The notes under the pieces are model-generated. The model was not told the origin of the DNA. It ran no database searches and saw only the letters and a program-made list of their open reading frames with translations. The position numbers were made by a program, and so were the translations under genes. DNA of 64,000 bases from Dyadobacter sp. CY323. GTDB lineage: Bacteria; Bacteroidota; Bacteroidia; Cytophagales; Spirosomataceae. The stretch covers positions 122,339-186,338 of the forward strand of contig NZ_JAJUXH010000019.1 in the NCBI RefSeq assembly GCF_021390245.1, in the 5' to 3' direction. This document shows positions 1-11,181 of the stretch, piece by piece. Position 1 is the stretch's first letter. Every line of letters starts with the position of its first letter.

Positions 1-213
1 GAAGTTGTAGCCGTCGTACCGGTTCAGGCCCGAATTTGTACCTACCCACATAAATCCCTTACTATCAAGAAGAAAGCAAGTGGGGTGATTGTTTGACAAT
101 CCGGATTTTATATCCAGTTTGAGAAAACGGAATTGCCCGGATTGCCCCAGGGCGAAACCTGAAACGAAGTACAGGCCTGTGATCAGAAGTAATTCTTTGA
201 GGAGACGCAACAT
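1..213 (-). CDS. Hybrid two-component / propeller regulator, N-terminal fragment
   Basis: Reading leftwards from an ATG at 213, 71 codons stay open to the window edge. A hydrophobic signal peptide (MLRLLKELLL..., small residues then GQS) is followed by the first two-component-regulator propeller blade: GLSNNHPTCFLLDSKGFMW, then VGTNSGLNRYDGYNF. That GLSN...DskGFmWvGT..GLnRYDGy signature is typical of the periplasmic sensor of Bacteroidota hybrid two-component systems (HTCS) and of related LytTR/LuxR-coupled sensors. The rest of the protein lies outside the window, so the output domain is unknown. It could control either katG or a neighbouring sugar locus, but nothing seen here decides this. 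Confidence 0.72.
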   Translation of the reverse strand, partial: MLRLLKELLLITGLYFVSGFALGQSGQFRFLKLDIKSGLSNNHPTCFLLDSKGFMWVGTNSGLNRYDGYNF

Positions 214-270
214 GCTTAACTTTACCTAAAGTCAATTTACGTTTTTTTTCGAAAATCGCCCTGGAAAACA

Positions 271-305
271 AAAACCGGAGAATCAGCCAATTGCTGATCC
301 TCCGG
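271..305 (-). terminator. Rho-independent terminator of katG
   Basis: Inverted repeat CCGGAG-ATCAGC (275-287) against GCTGAT-CTCCGG (293-305), with a 5-nt loop. It is followed on the minus strand by TTTTTG. It lies 49 bp past the katG stop and before the HTCS gene, so it separates the two. Confidence 0.78.
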
Positions 306-353
306 ATGGATTGCCAGTGTTATGTCTGGCCGGGAAACGCTCTTTTAATGCGA

Positions 354-2627
<2,274 letters not shown>

Positions 2628-2884
2628 AGTTAAGAGTTCTTGTTAAATAATAATGCTACCCCCGGCAGCTTTGCAGGACGGCAAGATAAAGGATTAGAAA
2701 GTATAATGACAATCGATTAAATCTATCTTTTGATAGCTGGTGTCTATTATCGAAGGTTTCGCTGTCTTATATACGTTGAAACAGCGTTTATCAGCCTGCG
2801 TCCTACTGCAGATCGGGTATAAGTCGTTCTGCATTCACTTATCCCAAATAACAAAGTTGATGTCGGAATCGCCAAAGGCCAATT

Positions 2885-4972
2885 ATGATACTAAGAATTT
2901 TTATTCTGATCACCATCCTGACCGCCGGTATCACGCAGGCTTGGGCGCAAGTGAAACTGAATACCACACAATTCAATCAGAAAGGGGAGGCCACTCTCAC
3001 GCGTCAGAAAGACATTGTTGAGCTTACCTGGCCCGCCGGCGCGGGGAAGGTTGGAAAGGTGCAGTTCGATCTGTCGCCATTCAGGCCTTTGTTCAAACGT
3101 ATTGCTCTTGGTACGAAAGCCCAGCCGGTTACAATCTCGGAAGATCTGGATGCGGCATTTTTGCTGACCGTCGGCAAGCGTGACCTGCTCTCACAGAACG
3201 GATGGAATATCTTTTTCGATAAAGTACCTTCCCGACCTTTCCAGACTTTTCCTGTCGCCCTCAAAAAGACGAGCATTTCGGTTAAAACGATCGGGAGCCG
3301 CACGGTAGTAACGATCGGGAGCCTTTCCGCTGACCGTTTTTCCGGGGTATTGGCAGTGACTTTTTATAATGGCAGCCCTCTGTTCAACATCGCTGCGGTC
3401 ATGTCGACCAAGGCGGAGGCAACAGCTATCGTTTATGATGCGGGGCTGATCAGCCGGACGGAAAAATGGAAAAGTGTGTCCTGGACGAATACCGCCGATC
3501 AAATGGAGTCGGCCGGGATACAGTATGCCGATTCTGCCAAAAATCTTGCCGTGAAATACCGGACGATTGCCGCCCAAACAAACAATGGAACAATGGCCAT
3601 TTTCCCTGCGCCGCACCAATATTTTTACCCGCTGGACGAGGCCTTCAACCTCAAATTCATCTGGCATGGAGCAGGTTACCGAAATATGCTGGACGGATAT
3701 GGGATCGGAATACGACAGGAACTGGAAGGTGATCGCCGCTTTGTCCCCTGGTTCAATGCCCCTCCCGGAACGCGGCAGCGCCTTAATTTCTTCTGCCTGA
3801 TCAGTAATGCAGACGGTACCGAAGCTATAAATGAGGTCAGGAAATTTACCAATGCAGACCGTTATGTGAAGCTTCCGGGTTTCAAAACGATGTCGAGCCA
3901 TTTCCATAATGAGTTTATTATGAGCGTAGTACTGGCCGGTAAGCCCGTTCCGGAAAAACCCGAGTTTGTCGAAGTGTTCAAGCGGTTGGGTGTCGATATG
4001 GTGCATCTTGGGGAGTTCCATTATACTGCACATCCAAAGGGCCCTGATTCACTGCGGCTGAGCGAATTGCAGGCGCTATTTGAACAATGCAAGCGGCTGT
4101 CGGACAGTGACTTCCTGGTCATGCCGGGCGAGGAGCCCAATGAGTTCTTTGGCGGGCATTGGTTGCAGATTTTTCCCAAACCCGTCTACTGGATCATGTC
4201 CCGAAAAAAGGAAACGCCATTTGTTGAGAACAAACCGGGTTTGGGCAAAGTGTACCATATCGGCGATAAAAACGATATGCTGAAATTGCTGCAGGAGGAG
4301 CAGGGGCTGGCCTGGACCGCCCATGCGCGTACCAAAGGTTCGGTGAACACGCCCGACATTTATAATCATGAGGAATTCTTCAGATCCGACCGATTTATGG
4401 GGGCAGCCTGGAAAGCAATGCCCGCGGACCTGTCGCAGCCGCGCCTGGGCAACCGTGTGCTCGATCTGCTGGATGACATGAACAATTGGGGCGAGAAAAA
4501 AACCGTAATCGCTGAGGCTGATCTGTTTACGGTTACGCAAGAGAACGAAATGTACGCGCATATGAACGTCAATTACATGATGCTCGACCAGCTTCCCAGA
4601 TACGACGACGGCTGGAAACCCGTGGTGGATGCAATGCAGCACGGTAAGTTCTTCTCGACCACCGGAGAAGTGCTGATGCATGAATTGAAAGTGAATGGAA
4701 AGTTGTCCGGTGAAACGCTGGCACTGAATGCCGATGGTACGGCCGACGTAAGCCTGAAACTAAGCTGGACTTTCCCGATAAATTTCGTGGAAATCATTTC
4801 GGGCGACGGAGAAAAAGTGTACCGCGAACGAATAGACCTGACAAACACCCACGCTTTCGGCAAGCGGCAATTTCAGTTTCGCCCGAAGCTGAAAGGTCGC
4901 AAATGGATGCGCGTGGAAGCCTGGGACAGCGCGGTGAACGGCGCTTTCAGCCAGAATTTTTATTTATTTTAA
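2885..4972 (+). CDS. Exported PHP/CehA-McbA-like metallohydrolase
   Basis: 695 residues with a signal peptide (MILRIFILITILTAGITQAWAQ). Residues about 25-320 look like a beta-rich accessory domain. From about 325 the sequence follows the PHP order of the CehA/McbA type: FKRLGVDMVHLGEFHYTAH, then MPGEEPNEFFGGHW, then GLAWTAHAR, and a late HGKFFSTTGEVLMHELKVNGK segment like the gRtf.TnGp..l.vnG ending of that family. The His/Glu residues in these motifs are the likely metal ligands. The substrate is unknown; the gene starts the sugar-uptake gene run (the MFS gene follows after 68 bp), so an ester or glycoside-derived substrate fits. Family placement rests on motif reading and is moderate. Confidence 0.6.
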   Translation: MILRIFILITILTAGITQAWAQVKLNTTQFNQKGEATLTRQKDIVELTWPAGAGKVGKVQFDLSPFRPLFKRIALGTKAQPVTISEDLDAAFLLTVGKRDLLSQNGWNIFFDKVPSRPFQTFPVALKKTSISVKTIGSRTVVTIGSLSADRFSGVLAVTFYNGSPLFNIAAVMSTKAEATAIVYDAGLISRTEKWKSVSWTNTADQMESAGIQYADSAKNLAVKYRTIAAQTNNGTMAIFPAPHQYFYPLDEAFNLKFIWHGAGYRNMLDGYGIGIRQELEGDRRFVPWFNAPPGTRQRLNFFCLISNADGTEAINEVRKFTNADRYVKLPGFKTMSSHFHNEFIMSVVLAGKPVPEKPEFVEVFKRLGVDMVHLGEFHYTAHPKGPDSLRLSELQALFEQCKRLSDSDFLVMPGEEPNEFFGGHWLQIFPKPVYWIMSRKKETPFVENKPGLGKVYHIGDKNDMLKLLQEEQGLAWTAHARTKGSVNTPDIYNHEEFFRSDRFMGAAWKAMPADLSQPRLGNRVLDLLDDMNNWGEKKTVIAEADLFTVTQENEMYAHMNVNYMMLDQLPRYDDGWKPVVDAMQHGKFFSTTGEVLMHELKVNGKLSGETLALNADGTADVSLKLSWTFPINFVEIISGDGEKVYRERIDLTNTHAFGKRQFQFRPKLKGRKWMRVEAWDSAVNGAFSQNFYLF

Positions 4973-4980
4973 ACGAACAC

Positions 4981-5011
4981 TTGTTTATTGCATTTTATGA
5001 ATTTATTTTTG
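4981..5011 (+). promoter_or_regulatory. Candidate Bacteroidota promoter for the MFS gene
   Basis: TTG at 4981-4983, a 20-nt spacer and TATTTTTG at 5004-5011 match the TTG-N(17-23)-TAnnTTTG consensus of the Bacteroidota housekeeping sigma. The predicted start of transcription, about 5018, leaves a 5' leader of about 23 nt before ATG 5041. Confidence 0.42.
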
Positions 5012-5023
5012 GCTCAAATTTAG

Positions 5024-5036
5024 TTAGTGCGTTAAG
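5024..5036 (+). promoter_or_regulatory. Repeated motif TTAGTGCGTTAAG, copy 1 (candidate operator)
   Basis: Exact 13-bp match to 6338-6350. The motif is a partial dyad (TTA..GC..TAA) placed between the presumed transcription start and the MFS start codon, where a repressor site would be expected. The GntR-type regulator at 21545-22315 is the nearest candidate binder; this is inference. Confidence 0.35.
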
Positions 5037-5040
5037 TTAT

Positions 5041-6306
5041 ATGGCCCGTCACTCTATGCGTTGGTTTGTTGTCATGATGGTGTTTGTCGCCACTGGTCTG
5101 AGCTTTCTGGACAGACAGGTGCTGTCAATCGCGATTATTAAGATACAGAAAGAGTTTCAGTTTAGTGATGTCGAATATGGCTGGGTGAACACCAGTTTTC
5201 TGCTGAGTTATGCATTGATGTTTACCGTGGGCGGCTGGATCATTGACCGGGTTGGCGCTAAAAAAGGTCTAGCCGTTGCAGTGGGAGTATGGTCGGTGGC
5301 CAATGCTTTTCACGGGTTGATGAATTCCCTGCCGCAGCTGATCGCATTTCGTTTTTTACTCGGTTTGGGCGAAGGTGCATGTTTTCCGGGAGCCGCCAAA
5401 ACGGTTTATGATTGGTTTGATAAAAAAGAAAGAGCGCTTGCAAATGGCATTGCCATCGGCGGTTCGGCCATTGGTGCCGTGATCGCGCCTCCACTAACGA
5501 TCATGATATCAGAACATTATGGCTGGCGTGCCGGTTTTGTGATCCCCGGGTTGGTGGGTGTTGCGTGGGTAGTGATCTGGCTGTTGATACCCTGGAAAAA
5601 TAGCATCGCGCAAATCAATTTACAGGCAGCTGTGAAGAAAGTGGAAGCGATCCCATTGCTTAATCTTTTAAAAATTAAAGAAACGTGGGTCTTTATCCTG
5701 ATGCGTTTTCTGCTCGATCCGGTCATGTATTTTATGATGTTCTGGATCCCGAAATATCTCAGCGAAGTACGCGGCGTGGCCTATCAGGAAATTGGAAATT
5801 TGTTCTGGGTACCATTTCTCGCGCTGGGCGTTTCCAATGTCTTGGGTGGATTTATTTCCGATAAACTCGTGAAATCCGGATTTTCGGTCAATAAAGCCAG
5901 GAAAATGGTGATGGGCGTTGCCGCCGCATTAACCCTGTCCGTTCCGATGACAGAATACGTTTCCTCCGTTTACGTGGCTGTCGGGCTGATGGCGCTCTAC
6001 ATGTTCGCACACGGTTTTTGGATCACCAATTACATCACTTCGATCTCGGATGTGTTTGGACAAAAGGCAACTTCCACAGTGGTGGGGCTTTCGGGTACGG
6101 CGGGAGCAATTTCCAGTTTGTTACTTAATCCGATGATCGGAAAGATCGTGCAGGAATATTCGTACAAACCGATGTGGATCGCATGCGGCGTACTTTATCC
6201 GCTCGCATTCATCGGCTTTATGTTGCTCATTCCCAGGATACAACCCTTGTTTCAGGAAGTCCTGGATAACCCGGCGGACGCAGCTGTACTGAAAGCAGAT
6301 CCATGA
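5041..6306 (+). CDS. MFS transporter, anion:cation symporter (ExuT-like) family
   Basis: 421 residues from ATG 5041, with 12 predicted membrane helices. The loop 2-3 motif GGWIIDRVGAKKG and the helix 4-5 segment FRFLLGLGEGACFPGAAKTVYDW are characteristic of the ACS family, which includes hexuronate and glucarate transporters. An upstream in-frame ATG at 4903 overlaps the previous gene and would add a non-hydrophobic tail, so 5041 is preferred; it also matches the family N-terminus (SFLDRQVLSIAI as helix 1). It probably imports the sugar or sugar acid released by the locus across the inner membrane. Confidence 0.88.
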   Translation: MARHSMRWFVVMMVFVATGLSFLDRQVLSIAIIKIQKEFQFSDVEYGWVNTSFLLSYALMFTVGGWIIDRVGAKKGLAVAVGVWSVANAFHGLMNSLPQLIAFRFLLGLGEGACFPGAAKTVYDWFDKKERALANGIAIGGSAIGAVIAPPLTIMISEHYGWRAGFVIPGLVGVAWVVIWLLIPWKNSIAQINLQAAVKKVEAIPLLNLLKIKETWVFILMRFLLDPVMYFMMFWIPKYLSEVRGVAYQEIGNLFWVPFLALGVSNVLGGFISDKLVKSGFSVNKARKMVMGVAAALTLSVPMTEYVSSVYVAVGLMALYMFAHGFWITNYITSISDVFGQKATSTVVGLSGTAGAISSLLLNPMIGKIVQEYSYKPMWIACGVLYPLAFIGFMLLIPRIQPLFQEVLDNPADAAVLKADP

Positions 6307-6337
6307 TTTGATCAGAAAAAATTTTACCCGGAAAAAC

Positions 6338-6350
6338 TTAGTGCGTTAAG
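6338..6350 (+). promoter_or_regulatory. Repeated motif TTAGTGCGTTAAG, copy 2 (candidate operator)
   Basis: Exact copy of 5024-5036, here 30 bp before the isomerase-like start codon in the 74-bp gap after the MFS gene. Two identical 13-mers in front of two adjacent genes suggest one shared regulator. Confidence 0.35.
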
Positions 6351-6380
6351 AATTTAAGAACAACACATAATATAAATTAA

Positions 6381-7877
6381 ATGGTGAATCCTATTCTCAA
6401 CCCGCAGGAATCGACTGCCGCAATTGTTGAAAAACGTAAACCTACCCGTCCGCGAATCGGCGTTTTCGGAGTTGGCTATTACAAGTACTGGAGCCAGTTC
6501 GACGGCCTTCTGGACGCTATGATGCACAAGCAAGCAGTCTTTATTGAAAAGATACAGACCGGCTCGTATGCGGAAGTGATCGACTTTGGTCTGGTGGATA
6601 ATGTTGAAAAAGCGTACGAACTGGTGCCCAGGCTCAATGCGGCGAACCTGGACCTGATCTTTTGCGATATGGTCACGTATGCCACATCCAACACATTTGG
6701 GGTGGTGATCAGGAGCGTTAATGTGCCGATCGTGCTCGTGGCTTTGCAGCCCGACCAGGCCATGGATTACTCGCGCGCATCTACCTACATGCAGCTTTAC
6801 AATGACGATATCTGCTCGCTGCCCGAGTTTGCGGGCGTAGCTGCGCGGATGGGAAAAAAGGTGCCGGATATGATCATTGGTACCTTGTACGACGATCCTG
6901 AGGCCGATGCTCAAATTGAAGAATATTGCCGGATCGCGGCTGTTTTGCACGATTTGAAAACGTCGCGTATCGGACATATCGGTCACCCGATCGAGGCGAT
7001 GCTGGATATGCATTCGGATTCAACCATGCTGACGGCGCATTTCGGCGCGCACATTGTGCAATGCGAGGCGCACGAAATTGTGACCCAATACCAAAAGTCA
7101 ACTCCGGATGAAATTGATCCCGTAAAAGAACGTATCCTGGATTTCTTCGATACGCCCGACCCGGTTTCCGATCCGATTTCGGAAAAACTCAGGGATTCTG
7201 ACCTGGAAACGGCTGCCCGCGTGACGGTTGCCCTGGAAAAATTCATCCAGGAAAGAAAGCTTGACGGACTGGCTTACTATTATGAAGGCGCGGAAAACAG
7301 TGAGACCCGGACTGTGATGTCCAATCTCATCGTGGGTAACTCCTTGCTTACTGGCGCGGGTTTCCCGATGTGCGGCGAGTCGGATCTTAAAACATGCTTT
7401 GCGATGCTCATTATGGAACGTTTAGGCATAGGCGGTAGCTTTGCGGAATTCCATCCGGTGGACTTCAAAGAAGGATTTGTACTGGTAGGCCACGATGGGC
7501 CGCATAATGTCGCCATCGCCGACGGAAAACCAGTTTTGCGCAGCCTGACCAAATACCACGGCAAACCTGGATTTGGCGCGGGTGTGGAGTTTAAGATCAA
7601 GGAAGGCCCTATTACGATGCTGAGTATCAACTCTACCTACGACGGGAAATTCAAGTTCGTGATCGCGGAAGGACAGTCTGTTGAGGGGCCAATTCCCCCA
7701 ACCGGCAACACCAACACGCGCGGCTATTTCAAACCCGATGTGCGGACATTCCTGCAAAGATGGATGAAAGAAGGTCCAACGCACCATTTCGCACTGGGCG
7801 TCGGGCATCATGCCAGTGCGATCGTGAAAGTAGCCAACTATCTCAATCTGGAAGCCGTCGTAATCGGCGCGGAATAG
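6381..7877 (+). CDS. L-fucose/L-arabinose isomerase family protein
   Basis: 498 residues, no signal peptide, cytoplasmic. The N-terminal Rossmann-like part starts PRIGVFGVGYYKYWSQF and contains LIFCDMVTYATSN and PIVLVALQP. A central IGHIGHPIEAMLDMHSD segment and a C-terminal half with FAEFHPVDF and ALGVGHHASAIVKVAN follow. The domain order is that of the FucI/AraA aldose-ketose isomerase superfamily, in which Glu and His residues bind Mn2+. The exact substrate cannot be read; next to GH106 enzymes an L-sugar such as rhamnose, fucose or arabinose is likely. It follows the MFS gene with 74 bp between. Confidence 0.75.
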   Translation: MVNPILNPQESTAAIVEKRKPTRPRIGVFGVGYYKYWSQFDGLLDAMMHKQAVFIEKIQTGSYAEVIDFGLVDNVEKAYELVPRLNAANLDLIFCDMVTYATSNTFGVVIRSVNVPIVLVALQPDQAMDYSRASTYMQLYNDDICSLPEFAGVAARMGKKVPDMIIGTLYDDPEADAQIEEYCRIAAVLHDLKTSRIGHIGHPIEAMLDMHSDSTMLTAHFGAHIVQCEAHEIVTQYQKSTPDEIDPVKERILDFFDTPDPVSDPISEKLRDSDLETAARVTVALEKFIQERKLDGLAYYYEGAENSETRTVMSNLIVGNSLLTGAGFPMCGESDLKTCFAMLIMERLGIGGSFAEFHPVDFKEGFVLVGHDGPHNVAIADGKPVLRSLTKYHGKPGFGAGVEFKIKEGPITMLSINSTYDGKFKFVIAEGQSVEGPIPPTGNTNTRGYFKPDVRTFLQRWMKEGPTHHFALGVGHHASAIVKVANYLNLEAVVIGAE

Positions 7878-7955
7878 ATGTGGCGGTTGCCGTAACCCAT
7901 TGTTTTTCAGATTAAACGCATAAACCTCTTGCTAATATCTAAATCCCTTTTCATT

Positions 7956-10900
7956 ATGAAGAATAAGTGTATTAATCAACGCTTCTGGCAGCTTTCCAGT
8001 CTTTTGCTGCTGCTCATCTGTACGCCCGTCTGCACGGTTTTTGCGCAGGGTTCGGGCAGGCAGGAAATACGCGGCGTGATCACGACTGCCGAAGACAAGC
8101 AGCCGCTGATCGGTGCCACGATCGCCGAAAAAGGCGGATCAAACGGAACGACCTCGGACGCGAATGGGAATTACCAGCTCACCGTAAGTTCAGGAGCAAC
8201 CATTGTAATCAGTTTCATTGGCTACCTGCCCCAGGAATTAGTGGTAGGGTCGCAATCCGTTGTTAATGTGGCCTTAAAAGCCGATGAGCAGCAATTACAG
8301 GATGTGGTGGTAGTGGGTTACGGTACGCAGCGCAAGAAAGATGTCACAGGTTCGATTGTGACGATTTCTGCAAAGGATATGGTCCCGGTCCCGGCTGCAA
8401 ACAGTTTTGATCAGATGCTGCAAGGTAAGGTCGCGGGTGTGCAGATCACACAAACGTCCGGCGCGCCGGGCGGTAATGTGAATGTGCTGATCCGCGGCGT
8501 GAACTCGATCACGGGAGGAAACCAGCCGCTGTATGTGGTGGATGGTTTTGCGATCGGCTCCGGCGGTGGCGGTTCCAATGTCTCCAATTATGCTTCCGAT
8601 TCGTATTCCGCGAACGGTATCGTGGGTGCGAGCGCAGTGAACCGCGTGAATCCATTAAGTACGATCAATCCGTCTGATATTGAGTCTATTCAGGTTTTGA
8701 AAGATGCTTCTGCGACAGCGATTTATGGTTCACGCGGAGCAAATGGCGTTGTGATCATCAATACAAAAAGAGGAACAAGAGGACGTTCGAACATTAGTTT
8801 CGAGCATTCAACCGGTTTGCAGCAACTTGCCAAAAAGATGGATTTAATGACACCCAGACAATACGCCGAATTTGTTGCGGAAGGCCGGGACAATGCGTGG
8901 GTATTCGCAGGAGGTAATGCGAGCGATCCCAATGAAAAACGCGGAACAGGTCAATATGTAAAACCGGCATTCAGAAACCTGGACCAGTTCGCAGACAATG
9001 GCTATGGAACGGACTGGCAGGACCTGATTTTCAGAAGTTCTGTGGTTCAGAACTACCAGCTTTCGGCCACAGGCAACAAAGGCGATATGCGCTACTTTGT
9101 TTCCGGCGGTTACCTGGATCAGGACGGCATTATCATTGGTTCGAAGTTCAAGAAATTCAATATGCGGACGAACCTCGATGTAAACCTGACACCGAGACTG
9201 AAACTGGGAACAAGCTTTTCGGGAACCTACTCATTTGGTGATTTTGCCCGGGCAGAAGGCCATTTGCAGCACCGAGGACTCATTTCAGCGGCCGTAGCGG
9301 CTGACCCCACGATTCCCGTTTACGATGATAAAGGCGGATACTACTCCGAGTTTTCGGCTACGACTGGTATCCCGGTTGAGCACGTGCTGCTGATCAATGA
9401 CGAGTTTTCGGACAAACGTAAGAATGCCAACATTTTTACCAATAATTACCTGGAATACGAGATCGCAAATGGGTTAATTTTCAAAACGACCATCGGGATC
9501 AATTATTCCAGCAACCAGACACGCCTTTGGAAATCGTCCAAAATCGGTGTGGCCACGAGCCGGACGGGTGCGGCAGTCGCCGGTGTTACTAAGATCAACA
9601 GCATCAACTGGCTGAACGAAAACACGCTGAACTACCGCAAAAAAGTAGGTGAAAAACATGATTTCGACGCATTGATCGGGTTTTCATCCCAAAAAAATAC
9701 CGATGATGTACTGCAAGCCGGCGCAACGGATTTCCCGTCAGACGACGTACATTACCTGGCGGCGGGGATCGTGACAACCGGAACCGACTACATGTCGCAA
9801 TGGTCCATGCTTTCCTGGTTTGCGCGCTTAAATTATTCGTATGCAGATAAATACCTGCTTACCGCCACCATGCGGCAGGACGGTAGCTCACGGTTCGGTT
9901 CAAAAAACAAATGGGGGGCTTTCCCATCCGTTTCACTTGCCTACCGCATTGCAGAAGAAGAATTCCTGAAAAACAGCACCACGATCAGTGACCTGAAAAT
10001 CAGGGCGAGTTACGGAGTTTCCGGAAACAACCTGATCGGGAACTATGCGAGCCTTGGACTGCTGGGCATTTCACCGATGGTTTCCAATGGCACTAACATC
10101 TCAGGGATATCGCCTTCAAGCCTTGCCAATGATATTCTGAGCTGGGAAAAGTCTTTTCAGACCAATGTCGGGGTTGATCTGGCCTTGTTCAAAAACAGGA
10201 TCACTTTCACCGTTGATGCATACCGTACCCATAAGAAAGACCTTCTTTTGTCTGTCGCGTTGCCGGCAGCTTCCGGTTTCACTTCCTCGGTTCAAAACGT
10301 CGGTGAGCTTGAAAACAAAGGGATCGAGTTTTCTTTAAACACCGAAAACATTGCAAAAGGCGATTTCCGTTGGACTTCGGATGTGAATCTGAGCATTAAC
10401 AGAAATAAGGTTTTAAAACTGAATACCGAGTCTGCCCGTATCAATACTTCGGCTTATCAGGTGGCAGAAGTGGGTCAGCCGATCGCCAGTTTCAGGTTAC
10501 TGAACATTCTGGGTATTTTCCAGACTGCGGAAGAAGTAAAAACCAATCCCATCCAACATCCACGTGTGCAGCCGGGCGATTACCGTTTTCAGGATGCAGA
10601 CGGCAGCGGCACCATTACGCAAGCCGACCGTATGATCGTAGGAAATCCGTGGCCGAAATTTACCTGGGGAATGGGACACCGTTTTTCATATAAAAACCTG
10701 GCATTGAGCGTAAACATCTACGGCTCGCAGGGCAATGAAATGTACTTCCAGGGCGGTGAAGTTTCACTGAATGGCGCAGGTGTGCAAAACCAGCTAGCCA
10801 TGATGGCCGACCGCTGGAAATCACCGGAAAATCCGGGTGCAGGCTTGATGGCGCGTGCGATCCGAAATGACTATGCCTTTGGGTTCAGTTCCGGAACAAC

Positions 10901-11162
10901 CAAGTATATGTTCGATGGATCGTTTATCCGCATTCGTAATGTGAACCTGGCTTATACTTTCCCGCGGACGTTAACGGAGAAGATCAAATTGCAGGGATTG
11001 TCGCTTTATGGCGATGTTACCAACCTTTTCACCTTCACCGATTATCCCGGTTATGATCCGGAAGGAAGCACGGGCGGTGACAATATTGGTCAGACCGGCG
11101 TGGATTTCTTCTCGTACCCAAACCCGAGAACCTATACAATCGGCCTGAGAGCAAGTTTCTAA
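7956..11162 (+). CDS. SusC/RagA-type TonB-dependent outer-membrane transporter
   Basis: 1068 residues. The signal peptide (MKNKCINQRFWQ, then LLLLLICTPVCTVFAQ) is followed by a carboxypeptidase-D-like plug-associated domain (RGVITTAEDKQPLIGATI...), the SusC TonB-box region QLQDVVVVGYGTQRKKDVTG, the plug domain (LQGKVAGVQITQTSGAPGG, VLKDASATAIYGSRGANGVV) and a 22-strand barrel ending in a C-terminal Phe (TYTIGLRASF). Start at ATG 7956, which begins the signal peptide; an in-frame TTG at 7929 gives no better N-terminus. It forms a SusCD pair with the next gene and imports oligosaccharide. Confidence 0.95.
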   Translation: MKNKCINQRFWQLSSLLLLLICTPVCTVFAQGSGRQEIRGVITTAEDKQPLIGATIAEKGGSNGTTSDANGNYQLTVSSGATIVISFIGYLPQELVVGSQSVVNVALKADEQQLQDVVVVGYGTQRKKDVTGSIVTISAKDMVPVPAANSFDQMLQGKVAGVQITQTSGAPGGNVNVLIRGVNSITGGNQPLYVVDGFAIGSGGGGSNVSNYASDSYSANGIVGASAVNRVNPLSTINPSDIESIQVLKDASATAIYGSRGANGVVIINTKRGTRGRSNISFEHSTGLQQLAKKMDLMTPRQYAEFVAEGRDNAWVFAGGNASDPNEKRGTGQYVKPAFRNLDQFADNGYGTDWQDLIFRSSVVQNYQLSATGNKGDMRYFVSGGYLDQDGIIIGSKFKKFNMRTNLDVNLTPRLKLGTSFSGTYSFGDFARAEGHLQHRGLISAAVAADPTIPVYDDKGGYYSEFSATTGIPVEHVLLINDEFSDKRKNANIFTNNYLEYEIANGLIFKTTIGINYSSNQTRLWKSSKIGVATSRTGAAVAGVTKINSINWLNENTLNYRKKVGEKHDFDALIGFSSQKNTDDVLQAGATDFPSDDVHYLAAGIVTTGTDYMSQWSMLSWFARLNYSYADKYLLTATMRQDGSSRFGSKNKWGAFPSVSLAYRIAEEEFLKNSTTISDLKIRASYGVSGNNLIGNYASLGLLGISPMVSNGTNISGISPSSLANDILSWEKSFQTNVGVDLALFKNRITFTVDAYRTHKKDLLLSVALPAASGFTSSVQNVGELENKGIEFSLNTENIAKGDFRWTSDVNLSINRNKVLKLNTESARINTSAYQVAEVGQPIASFRLLNILGIFQTAEEVKTNPIQHPRVQPGDYRFQDADGSGTITQADRMIVGNPWPKFTWGMGHRFSYKNLALSVNIYGSQGNEMYFQGGEVSLNGAGVQNQLAMMADRWKSPENPGAGLMARAIRNDYAFGFSSGTTKYMFDGSFIRIRNVNLAYTFPRTLTEKIKLQGLSLYGDVTNLFTFTDYPGYDPEGSTGGDNIGQTGVDFFSYPNPRTYTIGLRASF

Positions 11163-11181
11163 ACCCTTAAAATTGAATGCT

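Noticed and set aside
3191..4033. 280-codon open frame on the minus strand
   Set aside because: It lies wholly opposite the PHP-like gene, has no protein-like motif and follows from the codon bias of the true gene. The same applies to the long antisense frames at 4076-4681 and 6354-7013.
4903..5040. Longer N-terminus for the MFS protein
   Set aside because: It overlaps the previous gene and includes the promoter-like sequence; homologues begin near ATG 5041.
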